Positions 24,779 through 32,814 of a stretch of DNA of 34,676 bases are shown one piece after another. How positions within the stretch are numbered: the stretch's first letter is position 1; each line of letters begins with the position of its first letter. The notes under the pieces are model-generated. The model did no database searches and was not told the origin of the DNA. It saw only the letters and a list, made by a program, of their open reading frames with translations. Source of the stretch: JBHHYR01 sp046757585 (GTDB taxonomy: Bacteria; Desulfobacterota; Binatia; HRBIN30); contig JBHHYR010000017.1 of NCBI GenBank assembly GCA_046757585.1, positions 1-34,676 of the forward strand, in the 5' to 3' direction. Position numbers and translations under genes: made by a program.

Positions 24779-26242
24779 TCAGAACTCCAGCTGGAATCGG
24801 CTCAGCACAGCGTTGTTCGAGTGCTTGTTTGGATTGGGCGCGCCTGCTCGTCGGTCGAAATGCGAATACACGTAGTCGAGCATGATCCGCGTGTACTCGT
24901 TCGGGTACCAATTGAGGCCGAGCGTCAAGGCGTGGAAGCGATTGCCCACCGGCTCTCCGCCCGCATCGAAATCGGACACCTCGGACCGTGCCGCCAGCTC
25001 CCAGGCGCCCGGCCCGAGACCGTCAGGGCCGAGAAAAGGTCGCTTGGGAACCAACCGAGTACTGTACTGCTTGCGCTCTCCCGTCAGCAACCAGGTGGCG
25101 GTGAGATATCCACCGTTCGACTCGACGTCGGGCAGATCGTTCCCGTCGGCTGCGAGGCCATCGCGCTCCTCCCTGGTGTGGATGAACTCCGTGGCAACCG
25201 AGTACGGCCCGGTATACAGCGCCGCGAAACCGTTCACTCGCAGGCGGTCTCCGCGCACGTCCACGGGCTCGAAGAAATCGAACCCGCTCGGCGTCCTACC
25301 TTTCACGCCCTTGTGCTCCGGCTCGTTGCCGAACGTGGCGGCACCGCCGATGGATAGACCGAGGTCGCTCCCCGTGTGCGCCAGCGGCTGGAGGACCAGT
25401 CGCGCCGCGATGTCCTTGGCACTGTTATTGTCCTTGCGATTCTGACCTGTGCCATTGAGGCCTGCAAGCTGGTATTGCACGAGACCGCCGAGCACGGTGC
25501 CGTCCAGCAGCAGTCCCACATCGCGCGACGGACTCACCGACGACAGCACGACCCCGGCGCGCTCCACCAACGGTATGTACCGTTTCGACTCCAGCGCCTC
25601 GTGACTGAACGGCACTTTGAACTGTCCGAGCGTGAGCCGCGCCCAGGGGAACGCGTCGAACCGGACGTACGCGTCGCGCAGCCCGTTGCTCGAACCAAAC
25701 TCGTTCTGCAAGCGAGCAGTGAAGGCGTGGAAGAAGTGACCCGTCACCGCCAGGCGCGCGCGATCGACGAAGACGCTGTCATTCTGCGTCGTCCCCGGTT
25801 CGAAGAAAAAGGAATGCACCGCGATCCGTCCGTTGATCTTGAGGTCGAAATTCGCCCCCGCTGGCTGGAAGATGATGCCCTTCTTGTACATCACGGGCAG
25901 TACGTGCGGGGCAGCCTTGACCACAGCTGCCGGCGCGCCACCGCCGGCCAGGCTCCGGTACTCCTCGTCCGTGAGCACCCCCTTACGCCGCAACAGCTTC
26001 AAGAGCTGCTCGTTCGGCTGCGGCGCAGTCTGTTTCGTGCCCGGAGCCTGACCTTGCCTTAGTTGTTCGTACTCACTGCTGGTCAGCACCCCCTTTTTTC
26101 GCAGGATGTCCAGCAGCGACGGGGGCGCCGCGGCGTGCGCCGCGAACGCGCAGAGACCGATCAGGTTGAAACAGAGGACGCACAGGCACCCGCGCCCCCA
26201 GGCAGGTAGCCACCTCCAGCGCTGCATCCCGACCACAGCCAT
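24779..26242 (-). CDS. OprO/OprP-type porin with N-terminal tandem SHOCT-like repeats
   Basis: A 487-residue outer-membrane protein. The signal peptide ends near AAHA-A; then two similar helical units follow, LLDILRKKGVLTSSEYEQL and LLKLLRRKGVLTDEEYRSL (about 35 residues apart), resembling SHOCT/short helical modules. The rest is a predicted 16-strand barrel: FDLKINGRIAVHSFFF, GQFKVPFSHEALESKRYIPLVERA (split), GLNWYPNEYTRIMLDYVYSHF, ending in the outer-membrane signature FQLEF with a terminal Phe. The family takes up phosphate or other anions. I chose the ATG at 26242; an ATG at 26227 is also possible. A promoter with a palindromic operator-like spacer lies directly upstream. Substrate specificity is not determined. 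Confidence 0.85.
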   Translation of the reverse strand: MAVVGMQRWRWLPAWGRGCLCVLCFNLIGLCAFAAHAAAPPSLLDILRKKGVLTSSEYEQLRQGQAPGTKQTAPQPNEQLLKLLRRKGVLTDEEYRSLAGGGAPAAVVKAAPHVLPVMYKKGIIFQPAGANFDLKINGRIAVHSFFFEPGTTQNDSVFVDRARLAVTGHFFHAFTARLQNEFGSSNGLRDAYVRFDAFPWARLTLGQFKVPFSHEALESKRYIPLVERAGVVLSSVSPSRDVGLLLDGTVLGGLVQYQLAGLNGTGQNRKDNNSAKDIAARLVLQPLAHTGSDLGLSIGGAATFGNEPEHKGVKGRTPSGFDFFEPVDVRGDRLRVNGFAALYTGPYSVATEFIHTREERDGLAADGNDLPDVESNGGYLTATWLLTGERKQYSTRLVPKRPFLGPDGLGPGAWELAARSEVSDFDAGGEPVGNRFHALTLGLNWYPNEYTRIMLDYVYSHFDRRAGAPNPNKHSNNAVLSRFQLEF

Positions 26243-26250
26243 CCCCAGGC

Positions 26251-26279
26251 TATGTGTACCCAACGCGTTGGGTTGTCAA
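26251..26279 (-). promoter_or_regulatory. Porin promoter with a 16-bp perfect palindrome as spacer
   Basis: On the minus strand a perfect TTGACA (26279-26274) is followed by ACCCAACGCGTTGGGT (26273-26258), a perfect 16-bp palindrome, one base, and CACATA (26256-26251). The spacing is 17 bp, so the palindrome fills the spacer almost completely. The layout is that of a repressor or DNA-distorting activator site. The -10 is weak. Predicted transcription starts near 26244, very close to the chosen ATG. Confidence 0.55.
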
Positions 26280-26303
26280 ACCCAGTGAACTGCGACGGAC
26301 CTG

Positions 26304-27554
26304 CTAGGAATCGAAGGCGAACAACACTTTCACGGCACCGGAGGCGCCTTGGTCATGCGTGGAGCGGAACGCTTCCTTGTAGTCCTCGAGGCGGAAGCGG
26401 TGCGTGATGATCGGCGTGACGTCGATGTGGTTCTGCGCAATCAGATCGAAGTAGTGCCGCATCGCGTGTTGCCGCTTCCCCTGCCATTCTTCCACACCGA
26501 AGGCGTTTGAACCGACCAGATTGATCTCCTTGAAATAGTGCGGCGACCACTCGAAACGCGCTGGCGTGTCCACACCGGACAGTACGACCGTCGAGCGGGG
26601 CCCGGCGATGCGGATAGAGACTTCGATGCTTTCTGCCGTACCCACGGTGTTGTAAATGACGCGTACCCCGCGGGTGCCATGGAGCATGGGAAGTCCTTCC
26701 ACGCCCTCCACCGGCGGAAGAAGCTCCGATGCGCCGGTGATGTCCTTGAAGCGTTCGATAATGCCCAGCGTCGGGCGCCAGGGAATCACCTCGACCACCC
26801 CGAGCCGTTCGGCCAAACGAGCCTGATGCTCGAAGCGTGTGATCGCGTAGACCCTGACGTCGAACAGCTTCTTCAAGATCTCGACGGCGCAGAGGCCGAG
26901 CGTGCCACAGCCGTAGACGACCACGAGGTCTCCAGCATTGGGGGGGTGGCGTAGGATTGAATGCAGGCTGACGGAGAAAGGGTCGGCCAACACCGCCGCG
27001 TCATCGCTGATCCCCTCCGGCACGGGGATCGCCATGCTCTCATGCGCCGGTAGATACGGGGCGAAGCCGCCGGACGCGTCGCGACAAGTTCCGGTATGGA
27101 TACCGGGGCAGAGACGGCCGCGCTTGAAATTGACGCACAGCGAGTACTGGCCCTCCTGACACGCCTCGCACAGTGGCGTGATCCCACGCGGGGCGCACGA
27201 TAGCCATGGGTTGAGCACGACACGCTGCCCGACCTGCAGCCCCTTCACGGCGGTGCCAACCGCCGCAATGGTTCCCACAACCTCGTGTCCCATCACTTGC
27301 GGAAAGGTGGCCACGGTGGCCAGCGGGCTGTCGATCCCCTCGAAATCGATGAAGACCTGCTTGTAGTCGCTGCCGCACATCCCGCAGAGGCGGGTCTTGA
27401 GCAGGACCCAATCAGGGAACGGCACCTCGGGATCGGGGATGTCCGTCAGTGTGATGGGCGAATGCGCCCCGAGATACGCCTCCTTATTCTCTCTGGCCTC
27501 CTGAATGAGGTGGATCACCTCATCCACTTTGACGTCAAAAACAAGTGCTTTCAT
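26304..27554 (-). CDS. Zinc-dependent alcohol dehydrogenase (MDR superfamily)
   Basis: A 416-residue medium-chain dehydrogenase. Catalytic zinc ligands are C57 in RLCGMCGSDY and H90-E91 in MGHEVVG. The structural zinc loop has C120, C129, C132 and C140, set within an unusually Cys-rich stretch that also contains C149 and C157. The NAD(P) motif is VVVYGCGTLGLCAVEIL near 211-227. The first 30 residues contain an extra helix (DEVIHLIQEARENKEAYLG) not seen in standard ADHs. The substrate is unknown. The ATG at 27554 has AGGAGG upstream. The porin gene is 62 bp downstream but has its own promoter. Confidence 0.9.
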   Translation of the reverse strand: MKALVFDVKVDEVIHLIQEARENKEAYLGAHSPITLTDIPDPEVPFPDWVLLKTRLCGMCGSDYKQVFIDFEGIDSPLATVATFPQVMGHEVVGTIAAVGTAVKGLQVGQRVVLNPWLSCAPRGITPLCEACQEGQYSLCVNFKRGRLCPGIHTGTCRDASGGFAPYLPAHESMAIPVPEGISDDAAVLADPFSVSLHSILRHPPNAGDLVVVYGCGTLGLCAVEILKKLFDVRVYAITRFEHQARLAERLGVVEVIPWRPTLGIIERFKDITGASELLPPVEGVEGLPMLHGTRGVRVIYNTVGTAESIEVSIRIAGPRSTVVLSGVDTPARFEWSPHYFKEINLVGSNAFGVEEWQGKRQHAMRHYFDLIAQNHIDVTPIITHRFRLEDYKEAFRSTHDQGASGAVKVLFAFDS

Positions 27555-27913
27555 GCCAGCCTCCTGGGATCTCTGGTCTCGTGCCCGGCAAGCGCCGCGG
27601 CCTCTGTGTGTCCGCGATGTCGCCCACCTCATCGTCTGCAAACGTCACGGGCGTTTCCATTCAGGGTCTTCCTTCGGCGGCTTACGTACCACGACTACGG
27701 TCATTCTCGCGGCGTGTGAGCCGACACGACGGCAACCACGATATCCTTACCGCCTCCACGTTCATCGTGCCAGCGGAGGAAGAGTCGGGTATTCGGGTGG
27801 TCGGTGTCGCCGCAAACTCATCCGTGTCGGTGACGGTGGGGCAAGCAGGTGAGCGTGAGCCGGGCGTTCCCCGGTGGGCTGCACGATGCGTAACATGGTA
27901 CAAGTGAGATCTG
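27555..27913. other. 359-bp divergent intergenic region, no gene seen
   Basis: It separates the dehydrogenase (minus) from the HAD-TPP gene (plus) and must hold both promoters. Open frames cross it on both strands, but none has a ribosome site plus recognisable protein pattern. I found no TTGACA-type promoter with a matching -10, no strong hairpin and no RNA gene. Confidence 0.5.
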
Positions 27914-29497
27914 ATGTGCGGAAATGGGCGTCCAACGAGGATCAGTCCGCGGGATTTCGATGCCGTCATCCTCGACCTCGACGGCGTGGTGACCCGTACC
28001 GCAGCGCTGCACGCACAAGCGTGGAAGAGATTGTTCGACGAATACCTCACGCGCCACGCTGCACGTGCGGGCGAAGCATTCAAACCTTTTGATATCGATA
28101 TCGACTACCGGTCATACGTCGACGGGAAGCCGCGCTACGAAGGCGTGCGAAGTTTCCTCGCGTCGCGCGGCATTGCGCTTCCCGATGGCACGCCGGCTGA
28201 TGATGCAGGGCTGGAGACGGTATGTGGGCTCGGAAACAGGAAGGATGCGTACTTCCAGGAGTCTCTGCGGCAACATGGGGTGGAGGTGTACGATTCCACC
28301 GTTGCCTTCATTCGCTCCGTACGGTCGCGCGGGCTCAAGATCGCGGTCGCGTCATCGAGCAAGAACTGTGCAGCTGTACTCGAGGCTGCACAACTTACCA
28401 ACCTGTTCGAGGCACGTGTCGACGGCATCGAGATCGAACGGCTCAACCTCCAAGGCAAACCGAACCCAGACATGTTTCTCGAAGCTGCGAAGCGGCTGAA
28501 CGTGGAGCCCAGGCGGGCAGTTGTCGTCGAAGATGCGGTGGCGGGCGTGCAGGCGGGACGCCGCGGCGGCTTCGGGCTGGTGGTCGGTGTGGACCGCGCG
28601 GGCCACGCGGCAGCGCTGCGAGCCAACGGCGCCGATGTCGTGGTCTCCGACCTGGGAACACTCGTCCCCAGGGATACTGGCGTAGGCCCACGAATCACCA
28701 CCGAGCTCCCCTCCGCTCTCGATGCGCTGCACGAAATCACGCGCAGGGCCACCGGCCAGCGAGTGGCCGTCTTCCTCGACTACGATGGAACGCTCACGCC
28801 GATCGTGGAACGGGCCCAGTTTGCGGTTCTGTCGGAAAACATGAAGAGGACGGTCCGCGACCTTGCCGGGCGCTGTATGGTGGCGATCGTCAGCGGCCGC
28901 GACCGCGTCGATGTCGAACAAATGGTGCGACTCGACTCGGTGTTCTACGCCGGGAGCCACGGCTTCGACATCAGCGGGCCCGGCGGGTGCCGCATGGAGC
29001 ACGAAGAAGGTGCCCGGTACGTGCCGATTCTCCGCCAGGCCGAAACTGAGCTCCGCCAGAGGTTGCAAGATATTGAAGGGGTGATCGTCGAGAGCAAGAA
29101 GTTCGCGGTTGCCGTCCATTATCGTCTGATCTGCGATGAGGATCTGCACACCGTCGAAGAGGTGGTTGACACGGTCGCGGCGTCGAGGCCCACCCTGCGC
29201 AAGACTGGCGGGAAGAAGGTCTTCGAGCTGCGGCCGCGGCTCGACTGGGATAAGGGCCAGGCCGTGCGGTGGCTCCTCGAAGCCCTTGGTATGACCGGCC
29301 CGGGTGTTCTGAGCATGTACCTTGGCGACGATCTGACGGACGAGGATGCTTTTGCCGCGTTAGCTGAGCACGGCATCGGCATTGTCGTGGAGACGGGGCG
29401 GCGGCCGACGCACGCCCATTACAAGTTGCGCGATCCGGCGGAGGTCGAGATTTTTTTGGGCCGTTTGGTCGCGGCCATCGACAGCGAACGCCCATGA
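27914..29497 (+). CDS. Fused beta-phosphoglucomutase-like HAD and trehalose-6-phosphate phosphatase
   Basis: A 527-residue two-domain protein. Residues about 15-250 are a HAD domain of beta-phosphoglucomutase type: DLDGVV at 21-26, ASSSK at 146-150, GKPNPDMF at 181-188, VEDAVAGVQAG at 205-215. Residues about 280-522 are an OtsB-type phosphatase: FLDYDGTLTP at 287-296, VSGRD at 326-330, GSHGFD at 347-352, KKFAVAVHYR at 395-404 and GDDLTDEDAF at 471-480. Both active sites look intact. It could convert beta-glucose-1-phosphate to glucose-6-phosphate and dephosphorylate trehalose-6-phosphate. The ATG of GH65 overlaps its stop (ATGA). The arrangement matches the first two domains of mycobacterial OtsB1 (Rv2006). 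Its own ribosome site is weak. Confidence 0.9.
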   Translation: MCGNGRPTRISPRDFDAVILDLDGVVTRTAALHAQAWKRLFDEYLTRHAARAGEAFKPFDIDIDYRSYVDGKPRYEGVRSFLASRGIALPDGTPADDAGLETVCGLGNRKDAYFQESLRQHGVEVYDSTVAFIRSVRSRGLKIAVASSSKNCAAVLEAAQLTNLFEARVDGIEIERLNLQGKPNPDMFLEAAKRLNVEPRRAVVVEDAVAGVQAGRRGGFGLVVGVDRAGHAAALRANGADVVVSDLGTLVPRDTGVGPRITTELPSALDALHEITRRATGQRVAVFLDYDGTLTPIVERAQFAVLSENMKRTVRDLAGRCMVAIVSGRDRVDVEQMVRLDSVFYAGSHGFDISGPGGCRMEHEEGARYVPILRQAETELRQRLQDIEGVIVESKKFAVAVHYRLICDEDLHTVEEVVDTVAASRPTLRKTGGKKVFELRPRLDWDKGQAVRWLLEALGMTGPGVLSMYLGDDLTDEDAFAALAEHGIGIVVETGRRPTHAHYKLRDPAEVEIFLGRLVAAIDSERP

Positions 29498-31902
29498 ACC
29501 CCTGGTCGCTGGTGTACGACACCTTCGATCCCGCTCAGGAGACCCTGCGTGAAGCCCTGTGCACGCTCGGCAACGGGTACTTCGCCACGCGCGGAGCCGC
29601 CCCCGAGGCCGTAGCCGACGCCGTGCATTATCCGGGTACGTACGTGGCCGGGTGCTATAACCGCCTCCGGAGCGAAATTGCTGGCCGGGTGGTGGAAAAC
29701 GAAGACCTGGTGAACGTGCCGAACTGGTTGCCGCTCACCTTTCGCGTTGCCGGCGGTGAGTGGTTCAACCTACAGGCGGTGCAGATTCTGTCGTATCTGC
29801 AGAAGCTGGACTTCAAACAGGGCATCCTGCTCCGGACCGTGCGGTTCCGCGATGCACGGGGCAGGGAAACCACGCTGAGCAGCCGCCGCCTCGTGCACAT
29901 GTCCAGACCGCATTTCGCAGCGCTCGAGACCACGCTCACGGCAGAGAACTGGTCTGGCCGCGTGGATGTTCGGTCGGCACTCGACGGCCGGGTGCGGAAC
30001 ACCGGCGTCAAGCGTTACCGGGATCTCAATAGCCACCACCTGCGTCCGCTGGAGGCCCGCGCGATCGCCACCGACGCCCTCTACCTGAAGGTCTACACCT
30101 GCCAGTCGGAGATTCGGCTGGCGGAGGCCGCGAGAACGCGCGTCTTCCAGGGCGGTGTGCCGGTGGCAGTTCAGCGCCAGACGATCGAGCGGCCAGGCTA
30201 CGTCGCCCACAAGTGGGCGGTCGAGCTGTGCCAAGGTCGGGCGGTGACGGTGGAGAAGATCGGGGTGCTGTACACTTCTCAAGATCACGCGATCTCCGAG
30301 TGCGGCCTCGAAGCCCGCCAGGCGGCAACGAACGCCCCGCGCTTCGACGAACTGCTGCAGTCGCACACGCAGGCCTGGGCGAACCTCTGGAAACGGCTCG
30401 ACGTTGGCATTGAAGCGGATCAACCTGACGGCGAACGCGTGGCTGGCATCGTGCGCCTGCACGTATTTCACCTGTTGCAGACCGCCTCTCCGAACAGCAT
30501 GGACCTCGATGCCGGTGTCCCGGCGCGGGGCTGGCACGGTGAAGCCTACCGTGGCCATGTCTTCTGGGACGAGCTGTTCGTGCTCCCGTCGCTGAACCTG
30601 CGCATCTCGGAGATCACGCGCGCTCTGTTGCAGTATCGCTTTCGGCGTCTCGGTGCTGCGCGCAGCGCGGCCCGCGCGGCCGGGTTCCGCGGCGCCATGT
30701 ACCCGTGGCAAAGCGGCAGTGACGGCCGCGAAGAAAGTCAGACGTTCCACCTCAACCCGAATTCGGGACGGTGGATTCCCGACAACACGCGCTTGCAACG
30801 GCACGTCAACGCGGCGATCGCGTACAACGTGTGGCATTACTACCAGGTCACGGGGGATATGGAGTTCCTGTCCTTCTACGGGGCGGAGATGATTCTTGAG
30901 ATCGCCCGCTTCTGGGCCAGCGTGGCCACGTACAATGGGCCGCGTGATCGCTACGAGATCCTCGGTGTGATGGGACCCGACGAGTACCACGACCGCTACC
31001 CGGGTGCGCAGCAGCCGGGTCTGAATAACAACGCCTGCACCAACGTGATGGCCGTGTGGGTCTTGTGCCGCGCGTTGGAGCTCGTCCAGGACGGCCTGCT
31101 CCCGGACGATCGGCGCGAGGAGCTGTGCAGCGAGTTGCGACTCGATCCGGCTGAAATCGCGCACTGGGAAGACGTCAGCCGCAAGATGCGTGTGGTCTTC
31201 CACGACGACGGGATCGTCAGCCAGTTTGAAGGGTACGACCGGTTGGAAGAGTTTGATTGGGAAGGGTATCGGACGCGGTACGTCGATATTCAGCGGCTCG
31301 ATCGCATCCTCGAAGCCGAGGGTGACACGCCGAATCGGTACAAGGCGTCGAAGCAAGCCGATGTCTTGATGCTCTTCTACCTCTTTTCTGCCGAGGAGCT
31401 AAGCGCACTTTTCGAACGCCTCGGGTATCCTTTCGCATCCGACACCATCCCCAAAAACATCGACTACTACGTGCGGCGCACCTCCCACGGCTCGACGCTG
31501 AGCGGCGTGGTGCATTCCTGGGTCCTGGCGCGCTCCGACCGGGCCCGCTCCTGGGAACTGTTCATCCAGGCCTTGCAGAGCGACGTGGCAGACATCCAGG
31601 GAGGCACGACGGCCGAGGGCATTCACCTCGGGGCCATGGCTGGCACGATTGATGTGGTCCAGCGGTGCTATACCGGCATCGAGACCCGCGGTGACACGCT
31701 GTGGTTCAACCCCTGCCTGCCGCAAGAGCACCTGCGATTACGCTTGCGCATCCGCTACCGCGGCCACTCGCTCGATGTGGAGGTCACGCAAGACAAGCTG
31801 AAAGTACGGGCGTTGCGCGGCACGGCCCGACGCATCACGATTGGCGTTCGAGACCAGATTCACGAGCTCGTGGCCGGAGCGGTCAAGGAGTTTCCCTTGT
31901 GA
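29494..31902 (+). CDS. Glycoside hydrolase family 65 (trehalose-phosphorylase-like)
   Basis: An 802-residue GH65 protein. It begins WSLVYDTFDPAQETLREALC and TLGNGYFATRG, the family opening. The (alpha/alpha)6 barrel holds FWDELFVLPSLN at 358-369, MYPWQSGSDGREESQ near 402-416, the general acid E497 in GPDEYHDRY, KQADVLMLFYLF near 620-631, and the phosphate-binding TSHGSTLS at 663-670 and AEGIHLGAMAGT at 707-718. Presence of the phosphate site indicates a phosphorylase, splitting an alpha-glucoside (trehalose, or its phosphate, maltose or kojibiose) to beta-glucose-1-phosphate. That product is the substrate of the mutase domain encoded just upstream in the overlapping gene. Trehalose is the favoured substrate by context only. 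Confidence 0.92.
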   Translation: MNPWSLVYDTFDPAQETLREALCTLGNGYFATRGAAPEAVADAVHYPGTYVAGCYNRLRSEIAGRVVENEDLVNVPNWLPLTFRVAGGEWFNLQAVQILSYLQKLDFKQGILLRTVRFRDARGRETTLSSRRLVHMSRPHFAALETTLTAENWSGRVDVRSALDGRVRNTGVKRYRDLNSHHLRPLEARAIATDALYLKVYTCQSEIRLAEAARTRVFQGGVPVAVQRQTIERPGYVAHKWAVELCQGRAVTVEKIGVLYTSQDHAISECGLEARQAATNAPRFDELLQSHTQAWANLWKRLDVGIEADQPDGERVAGIVRLHVFHLLQTASPNSMDLDAGVPARGWHGEAYRGHVFWDELFVLPSLNLRISEITRALLQYRFRRLGAARSAARAAGFRGAMYPWQSGSDGREESQTFHLNPNSGRWIPDNTRLQRHVNAAIAYNVWHYYQVTGDMEFLSFYGAEMILEIARFWASVATYNGPRDRYEILGVMGPDEYHDRYPGAQQPGLNNNACTNVMAVWVLCRALELVQDGLLPDDRREELCSELRLDPAEIAHWEDVSRKMRVVFHDDGIVSQFEGYDRLEEFDWEGYRTRYVDIQRLDRILEAEGDTPNRYKASKQADVLMLFYLFSAEELSALFERLGYPFASDTIPKNIDYYVRRTSHGSTLSGVVHSWVLARSDRARSWELFIQALQSDVADIQGGTTAEGIHLGAMAGTIDVVQRCYTGIETRGDTLWFNPCLPQEHLRLRLRIRYRGHSLDVEVTQDKLKVRALRGTARRITIGVRDQIHELVAGAVKEFPL

Positions 31903-31929
31903 GACGGCGGCACAGCGTTGGCCGGTGCC

Positions 31930-32814
31930 TCAGCCGGCGCCAGCGGCCGGTCCTACTCCCAGCCGTTCGGCGAGCCGGAGGGCGTCGTGCGGTGCGTGCG
32001 CCTGTTGGTCGTTGTCGAAGTACACGTAGACGTCGCGCGTCTTCCGCCGTGGGGCACTCCACGCCGTGATTCGGTGTGCGTCCGCCGGCTCCTGGCCCGC
32101 GTGCCACTGGCGGATCCGCTGGGCCCACCACGCAAGCTTGCTATCGTCGTACGCGCTCGCGTAAGTCACTGGCGAGCCGTGCAGCCGAAGGTACACGTAC
32201 CCGGCGCTGATCTCCTCGACGTAGGGCCAGGCGCCGCTGTCAGCGAACACGATCGCTACCCCGCGGGCTCGCACAAGGCGGACGAACGCAGGGACGAGAA
32301 AGCTTCGGTGGCGTACCTCGATCGCGTAGCGTAGCGGCCGTTTCCTGTCCGTCCGCGTCCAGCTCCGTCCCTTCATGCGCCCGTCGTGCCTACTGGCGAG
32401 GCGGGCGGCGCTTTCGGTGTCGCGCGGGAGCAGTTCAAGGAACGTTGCGAGCCGCGTCGCGTGAAACCCGAGCCCCGCGGGCAACTGCCAGACGATCGGT
32501 CCGAGTTTTTCCTTCAAGAGAAGCACGCCGGAGGCGAAAAAGTTGGCGAGCGGGGTCTGCGGATCGGTGAGCTTCTTGTTGTGCGTGATGAAGCGGTTGC
32601 CTTTTACTGCGAAGAGGAAGTGAGCCGGACTCTGCTGGTACCAGGCGCGGTAGGAGTCGGGGCGCTGCAGAGCATAGAAGGAACTGTTCAGCTCAATGGA
32701 GTTGAACAGCCGGCTGGCGTACTCGAGCTGGCGCCGGCGTGGCAGGTCAAGCGGATAGAACGCTCCCCGCCAGTCGTCGTAGGTCCAACCCGATACACCA
32801 ATCCGGATCGTCAC
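31930..32814 (-). CDS. DUF72 family protein
   Basis: A 294-residue protein with the DUF72 TIM-barrel-like pattern: RIGVSGWTYDDWRGAFYP, FNSIELNSSFYALQ, FLFAVKGNRFITHNKKL, PIVWQLPAGLGF, AIEVRHRSF, VYLRLHGSP and VYVYFDNDQQAHAPHDALRL (20 residues). The acidic and His residues of these blocks are conserved, but the biochemical role of the family is unknown. The GTG start at 32814 overlaps the stop of the upstream secreted-protein gene by four bases (GTGA), though the two need not be functionally related. Confidence 0.88.
   Translation of the reverse strand: MTIRIGVSGWTYDDWRGAFYPLDLPRRRQLEYASRLFNSIELNSSFYALQRPDSYRAWYQQSPAHFLFAVKGNRFITHNKKLTDPQTPLANFFASGVLLLKEKLGPIVWQLPAGLGFHATRLATFLELLPRDTESAARLASRHDGRMKGRSWTRTDRKRPLRYAIEVRHRSFLVPAFVRLVRARGVAIVFADSGAWPYVEEISAGYVYLRLHGSPVTYASAYDDSKLAWWAQRIRQWHAGQEPADAHRITAWSAPRRKTRDVYVYFDNDQQAHAPHDALRLAERLGVGPAAGAG

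Noticed and set aside
27715..27907. Possible small protein in the gap before the HAD-TPP gene (STFIVPAEEESGIRVVGVAA)
   Set aside because: No ribosome site and no recognisable family; frames are open by chance in this GC-rich DNA.
29770..31356. Open frame of 528 codons on the minus strand opposite GH65
   Set aside because: Antisense reading of a conserved enzyme; Arg/His/Val-rich composition typical of shadow frames.
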